DNA of 36,562 nucleotides from Mycobacterium innocens (GTDB taxonomy: Bacteria > Actinomycetota > Actinomycetes > Mycobacteriales > Mycobacteriaceae): contig NZ_UPHQ01000311.1 in NCBI RefSeq assembly GCF_900566055.1, positions 1-36,562 on the forward strand, written 5' to 3'. Shown in pieces: positions 32,913-36,562 of this stretch (positions are counted from its first letter, which is position 1; the number at the start of each line of letters is the position of its first letter). A program made the translations under genes and the position numbers. A model generated the notes under the pieces. The model was not told where the DNA came from. It ran no database searches and saw only the letters and a list, made by a program, of their open reading frames with translations.

Positions 32913-34190
32913 CTATTCCCCATAGAGCCGGCGGATTTCGGCGCCGACCTGTCCCGAAATCCGCGAGGCGACCGCTGCTCCGCGCCGCCGTAGAGCCGCG
33001 TCGGCAACCGGCAGCGCCACTGCACCGTTGGCCTTGGAAGGCAGCAGCACCGTCGCCGTGCCCGCGGTGGTCGTCTCGTGTCGCTGACTGGTGGCGGACA
33101 CTTCGACACACACCGCGTCGTCCGGGCCGCCCTTGGCCGTCACCGTGCCCGTGCATCGCTGAATATCGCCGTGGTAATTGAATCCCCGCATTTGCAGTTC
33201 CATTTCAGCCAGCCATCCATCGTCGCCGATCCAGTTCGTCAGCAGATGGCCGATCCAAGCCGCCCGCATCTGCCCGTAGTCATAGGGTGCCGGGATACCA
33301 AGGGCTTGTGCCCGTGCGGCATCCCAGTGCAACCGCTGGACTACATCAGGCACTCCGTACTCATCGGGTTGGTAGAACGCCGGCATCCGCTGACGCAGCT
33401 GGTGTGCGAACTTCAGCGGGCCGACGCCATAACCTCCCCACCCCCAACCCATGTGCATGCTGATGATATCCACCACTGTCAGTGGGCCTTTCATCACCGG
33501 CGGCAACTGGTCGCCAACCGAAACGTCTTCCCACCACTGCGGTTCGGCGCCGCGCCGCACCTCGTCTGCGTAGGCCTGCTCAACTGTGGCGAACTCCTCT
33601 TCCGTCCAATACTGACGCTGAATGTGGCCGTACTTGCCGGACTTCTTAGTGCCGTGTCGCTCAGCGTTGATGTAAGACTCGTCGCGGGTCGCGATGGGAT
33701 TGCCGTCGGTATCGACATACAGATAGCGGTAGGTCTCCTTGACCGACCGTCCGCCCGAGAATTCGCTCTCCTTGACCTGCACGTCGAGCGTGTAGCCCTC
33801 CATGAGCACCGGCCGACCCGGGTAGATTGGCTGGTACCACATCCATTTCACGCCCGAGTAGTACTTGCCGGTGCCGCGGAACAGTCCACGAAACAGCTCC
33901 TTTCGCTCGGGATCGGTGTATATCGGTGTCTGGTCGAGACCCGTGCTGATCGCAAACGTCGGCGGCGCGATCTGGCCGTGCCAACGTGTCCCCCGGCCAT
34001 AGTCAGGGTCGATGAATAGTGGGTTGTCGTCCCCGATGCCGAAGGCGAAGTGGCTGATCGCATCGGGCTGCGGCAGCCTGTTCCATGGTTCTTCTCGTTT
34101 ATTGACCGGCACGCCGATCTGGGCCCGGGCTCGTTCGATGTCCTCATCGGTGATCCTGCCCTCGATGGCAGCGGTGTCTGCGGTCGTCAT
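32913..34190 (-). CDS. Double-hotdog MaoC/FAS1-type acyl dehydratase
   Basis: 425 residues, ATG at 34190 with AGGAGGA upstream. The N-terminal half matches the FAS1-type dehydratase domain (HFAFGIGDDNPLFIDPDYG, GQIAPPTFAIS); the C-terminal half is a second hotdog (DVSVGDQLPPVMKGPLTV, RLHWDAARAQALGIPAPYDY, GDDGWLAEMELQMRGFNYHG). These proteins hydrate or dehydrate enoyl/3-hydroxyacyl-CoAs. In the first half the usual hydratase His of GDxNPLH is Phe59, so its catalytic centre is not the classical one; this may be usual for the subgroup. Gly-Trp-rich MGWGWGGYGVGPLKF is characteristic. It lies between an acyl-CoA ligase gene and the dehydrogenase remnant. Confidence 0.78.
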   Translation of the reverse strand: MTTADTAAIEGRITDEDIERARAQIGVPVNKREEPWNRLPQPDAISHFAFGIGDDNPLFIDPDYGRGTRWHGQIAPPTFAISTGLDQTPIYTDPERKELFRGLFRGTGKYYSGVKWMWYQPIYPGRPVLMEGYTLDVQVKESEFSGGRSVKETYRYLYVDTDGNPIATRDESYINAERHGTKKSGKYGHIQRQYWTEEEFATVEQAYADEVRRGAEPQWWEDVSVGDQLPPVMKGPLTVVDIISMHMGWGWGGYGVGPLKFAHQLRQRMPAFYQPDEYGVPDVVQRLHWDAARAQALGIPAPYDYGQMRAAWIGHLLTNWIGDDGWLAEMELQMRGFNYHGDIQRCTGTVTAKGGPDDAVCVEVSATSQRHETTTAGTATVLLPSKANGAVALPVADAALRRRGAAVASRISGQVGAEIRRLYGE

Positions 34191-34264
34191 CGATCGTTCC
34201 TCCTAGCTCTTGAGCATCACGCCGGCATCGACGGCCTACATCCATGATTGCGTGCTGGTGCGCC

Positions 34265-35788
34265 CTATTCGCTTGTGCCAGTTGCGCCCCTGCCGCTGCG
34301 CCGGTTCTCAAGCATCTCGACTAGACGGGTACGATCGACCTTCAGTGCGGCGCCGCGAGGTAGATCAGGGACGACGAAAATGTCGGCGGGCACCTCGTAG
34401 GGAGTCAGCAACCCCCGGCAGTGCGTTCGCAACTGTTCGGCCGTGGCCGTTTCGCCAGGCACCAATTCGACAGCCGCCACGGCAACTTGGCCCAGCCGGG
34501 GATCGGCCAGTCCGGCGACGGCAGCGTCGCGCACCGCTTCGTGCGCACGCAAGGCGCCGGCTACGGTTTCTGGCGCGATCTTGAACCCACCGCGGATGAT
34601 CACGTCGTCAGCGCGGCCATCGATGTAGAGGAAACCGTCCTGGTCAAGGTGGGCGAGATCGCTTGTGGTTAACCAGGTGTCGGCTTCACCGTTGCTGGCG
34701 GCCTGGGGCGCGGCCACCTGCAGTCTCCCGGTGTGTCCGGACGGAACCGCGTTGCCCCGATCATCGATGACCTGCAGCCGTACCCCCGGAAACGCTCGTC
34801 CGACGCTGCCGTGTTTGGTGCCCCACTTGGTTCGGAAATCGGTGATGGACCAGCCGGCGACGGCGCCAGAAAATTCGGTGGCACCATAGACGATCAGGAT
34901 TGGGACCCCGTACTTCTCGAAGAAAGCGTCGACCAGAGCGGGATCGACCGGGCTGGTGCCCGCCGTGACGGCACGCAGACTCGCCAGGTCCGCTGCGGGA
35001 ATACCGGCGTCGAGCACTGACTGGATCGCCGCCGGCGGTAGCCCGACTAGCGCCGGTTTGTGCTCCTTGACTGCGGCGTGCCAACTTTCGACTGTGAACC
35101 GCTCGAGCATTACCACCGGCCGCGCGCCAACCAACGACTGCAGCAGCGACCACAGTCCACTGATGTGAACGATCGGCAGGGCCACAATACCGGCCGCTCC
35201 GGTGAGCGGCGGCCGCTTCGTGGTCCCAGTTCCGCCGTAAGCTTTCGCCGCGGCAAGCGCTGCTTCGATCTGGTGGCGCTTGAGAGCAATGCGCTTGGGC
35301 GGTCCGGTTGTTCCCGACGTCAACATCTCGATCGCTACGCTGGCGTCGCCGGTTTCCGAGGGACGCGAGGACACCGCACGTCGCACCATCACGTCGGCAT
35401 CAAAACTCCATGCCGTGGCGTCCAACTCGGCCACGCTGTCGACGAAAACCCGTTCCGACCAGAGATATGCGGGAGCGAGGACATACCGTGCACCGGAGGT
35501 AACCAGATCGGCGCCTAGCCGCGGTGGCGGCTGCAGCGGACTTATCGCGACCAGGGTGCGCTCACTGCGAAAGATCGCTATCAGGGCCGCGACCGACTCC
35601 GGGCGGTTGCTTTGCACCCAGGCGACCCGACCGCCGGCACCGCACCCCGCCGCGGTGAGTTCAGCGTCGATTTTCTCGGTAAGGGTGCGGATCTCACCCC
35701 AGGTCAGCCAGCGACCGTTGTATTCGACCATCGGTGCGCGATCGTCCGCACGCCACAGCTCCCCCAACGCGTCGCGGATATCCGTCAT
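34265..35788 (-). CDS. AMP-forming acyl-CoA ligase
   Basis: 507 residues, ATG at 35788. Motifs: EMLTSGTTGPPKRIALK (P-loop, Arg after the Lys instead of Gly), VYGATEFSGAVAGWSI, TSDLAHLDQDGFLYIDGR, ADDVIIRGGFKIAPETVAGA (hinge), and PRGAALKVDRTRLVEML with the catalytic Lys. It is compact, like medium-chain or aryl-CoA ligases. TSD replaces the more common TGD at the ribose-binding Asp block; the Asp is kept. It is the first gene of the minus-strand unit ligase, dehydratase, (dehydrogenase, hydratase remnants), crotonase-like protein. It is the third CoA ligase in the window and is clearly different from the other two. Confidence 0.87.
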   Translation of the reverse strand: MTDIRDALGELWRADDRAPMVEYNGRWLTWGEIRTLTEKIDAELTAAGCGAGGRVAWVQSNRPESVAALIAIFRSERTLVAISPLQPPPRLGADLVTSGARYVLAPAYLWSERVFVDSVAELDATAWSFDADVMVRRAVSSRPSETGDASVAIEMLTSGTTGPPKRIALKRHQIEAALAAAKAYGGTGTTKRPPLTGAAGIVALPIVHISGLWSLLQSLVGARPVVMLERFTVESWHAAVKEHKPALVGLPPAAIQSVLDAGIPAADLASLRAVTAGTSPVDPALVDAFFEKYGVPILIVYGATEFSGAVAGWSITDFRTKWGTKHGSVGRAFPGVRLQVIDDRGNAVPSGHTGRLQVAAPQAASNGEADTWLTTSDLAHLDQDGFLYIDGRADDVIIRGGFKIAPETVAGALRAHEAVRDAAVAGLADPRLGQVAVAAVELVPGETATAEQLRTHCRGLLTPYEVPADIFVVPDLPRGAALKVDRTRLVEMLENRRSGRGATGTSE

Positions 35789-35848
35789 CTGTCTCCCTGA
35801 GTCATCCTTGGCGATTCGGAAAGGCGTAGCTCAAAAGGATCCCTTAGA

Positions 35849-35882
35849 TAAGTTAGACTTCATGGTTTACTAGGTCAACTTA
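35849..35882. promoter_or_regulatory. AT-rich inverted repeat upstream of the 35788 ligase gene
   Basis: TAAGTT and AACTTA flank a 22-bp AT-rich centre containing ACTAGGTC, about 60 bp upstream of the ligase start. It falls in the same position class as the CTAG-containing elements at 1829, 25762 and 28120. The remaining non-coding stretch to 36071 shows nothing else I can name. Confidence 0.35.
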
Positions 35883-36071
35883 GTTTCGGGGAGCGGAAAC
35901 CCTCTACCTCGCGCCGTTCCGTACCACACGGCGCTGTGGCAAAGATCGAATGCGGCGCGACGCAGCCGGCTAGTGAACTTGATGGGCGACGTGTTCGCAC
36001 TCACGGGCGAGGGTTCAAGCGCCAACTGTCGTCAAACGGCTCAGATTAGCCCGCTGAAATCCGCGTTTGCC

Positions 36072-36116
36072 TGGTGGAGCTAAGGGGACTCGAACTCCTG
36101 ACCCCAACACTGCCAG
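36072..36116 (-). tRNA. 3' half of tRNA-Ala(GGC), degenerate; likely attachment-site remnant
   Basis: Read on the minus strand: anticodon loop CTGGCAG (anticodon GGC), a 3' anticodon stem, variable region GGGTC, T-arm AGGAG-TTCGAGT-CCCCT with one A/C mismatch, acceptor strand TAGCTCC, discriminator A and encoded CCA. TAGCTCCACCA is the usual end of bacterial tRNA-Ala. The 5' half (acceptor partner, D-arm, 5' anticodon stem) is absent, so it is not functional. A lone tRNA 3' half is the typical copy left at the far end of an element integrated into a tRNA gene. Given its orientation, the element would lie to the right. Confidence 0.6.
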
Positions 36117-36187
36117 GAGCGGGCAGAATTTTTGACCAGGCACGACGCCGACGTTTCGGCTGTGGAGGGGCGGTGGTTGAGGGAGCA

Positions 36188-36223
36188 GTTGTCGTCGCCG
36201 TTGTCGTCGATATTGTCGTCAAT
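36188..36223. repeat. Three imperfect 12-bp tandem repeats
   Basis: GTTGTCGTCGCC, GTTGTCGTCGAT and ATTGTCGTCAAT follow each other without gaps between the tRNA fragment and the ATPase gene. Nothing suggests a specific function; it may be a decayed coding or slippage-generated stretch. Confidence 0.5.
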
Positions 36224-36271
36224 CCGGCGGAGCCCGCCCGGATGCTGCCGCGGTGGGGCGTGCGTTGATGG

Positions 36272-36562
36272 CTACGGCCCCAGTGCCGAGATCGGCACGA
36301 CATGAACCCCATCGGTTCGTTTGCCGCCACCGCCGCTCGCAGTCATGACAACGAGAGCGGACGGGCTGCCATGCCTGGAAGTATCCACACTGGCCGCGAA
36401 GTCGAGGAGGCCCTTCGCCGCCCTGTCGATGACGCTTTGATCGCCCGTCAGCTTCACCTCGAATGCGGCCCAACCGTCCGGTGTCTCGACGATCGCGTCG
36501 ACTTCCTTACGACCGTGAGACTCGCGCCAGGAGTACACCGCGCCGCCGAGCGGTTGCGCATA
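36272..36562 (-). CDS. C-terminal part of an AAA-type ATPase with DUF4143 domain (cut by window edge)
   Basis: The frame is open to the right edge (YAQPLGGAVYSWRES, then HGRKEVDAIVETPDGWAAFE and VKLTGDQSVIDRAAKGLLDF); about 96 residues are visible. The pattern EVDAIVE...WAAFEVKL resembles the restriction-nuclease-like fold at the end of the DUF4143 family: AAA ATPases often found on genomic islands, some acting as antitoxin-like or defence-related proteins. The N-terminal ATPase part would lie outside the window. A GTG inside this part (36538) is not the start, because homology runs through it. Its place next to a tRNA remnant supports a mobile-element context. Confidence 0.7.
   Translation of the reverse strand, partial: YAQPLGGAVYSWRESHGRKEVDAIVETPDGWAAFEVKLTGDQSVIDRAAKGLLDFAASVDTSRHGSPSALVVMTASGGGGKRTDGVHVVPISALGP

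Noticed and set aside
31997..33181. Plus-strand ORF of 394 codons
   Set aside because: Runs antisense through the crotonase-like gene, the remnants and the dehydratase end; no domain. The region is explained by minus-strand pseudogene fragments.
36074..36268. Plus-strand ORF starting MELRGLELLTPTLPG
   Set aside because: It is the antisense translation of the tRNA-Ala 3' half, a known source of false small genes.
1..36562. CRISPR array, rRNA, integrase, KstR/KstR2 sites
   Set aside because: No regularly spaced direct repeats, rRNA motifs or integrase genes were seen, and no convincing sterol-regulator palindrome was found by eye near the operons, so a cholesterol regulon membership is not claimed.

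Overview
The window is high-GC actinobacterial DNA, most likely from a Mycobacterium or close relative. The basis is the gene families: a mycofactocin-type short-chain dehydrogenase (SDR), paired and fused FadE-type acyl-CoA dehydrogenases, two wax-ester-synthase/diacylglycerol acyltransferases (WS/DGAT), an FprA-like flavoprotein beside a P450, and an epimerase/phosphohistidine fusion of the kind known in mycobacteria (Rv2047c-like). All assignments come from reading the sequence and recalling families; no database search was run.

Layout. 1-250: the tail of an ISAzo13-like transposase abuts a ferredoxin gene that has lost its 3' end. 473-1754: a winged-helix regulator converges on a HAD-family hydrolase. 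1879-9896 (+): a tight seven-gene operon with an alpha/beta acyl-CoA dehydrogenase pair, a crotonase, a dienoyl-CoA-reductase-like SDR, an acyl-CoA ligase, a pyruvate-phosphate-dikinase-like protein without its PEP barrel, and a mycofactocin-type SDR. 9951-13924: a TetR regulator divergent from a polytopic AveC-like membrane protein, then an SDR and a WS/DGAT on the minus strand. 13925-14594 has no convincing gene.

24696 down to 14595 (-): a second seven-gene operon with the epimerase/phosphohistidine fusion, an aldehyde dehydrogenase, a P450, an FprA-like flavoprotein, an amidohydrolase and two related Rossmann dehydrogenases, the last with an apparent 2-nt frameshift. It has a good promoter (TTGACA-18-TACATT) with a perfect 12-bp palindrome in the spacer. 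Upstream is a FadR-type GntR regulator (24917-25699). 25836-27926 is a fused double acyl-CoA dehydrogenase (FadE34-like), divergent from a long-chain acyl-CoA synthetase and second WS/DGAT (28222-31509). 35788 down to 31538 (-) is a decaying operon: an acyl-CoA ligase, a double-hotdog dehydratase, remnants of an acyl-CoA dehydrogenase and a crotonase, and a crotonase-fold protein without the usual catalytic glutamates. At the right edge, the 3' half of a tRNA-Ala(GGC) gene and the end of an AAA/DUF4143 ATPase gene look like an integration-site boundary.

Working together (inference): this looks like an accessory catabolic region for a hydrophobic, possibly branched or terpenoid/steroid-like compound. 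P450 plus flavoprotein would hydroxylate, SDRs and aldehyde dehydrogenase oxidise, ligases make CoA esters, dehydrogenases/hydratases shorten them, and WS/DGATs could store acyl groups. The substrate cannot be read from the sequence. The most unusual part is the pair of phosphotransfer-type proteins with complementary missing domains, one in each main operon.
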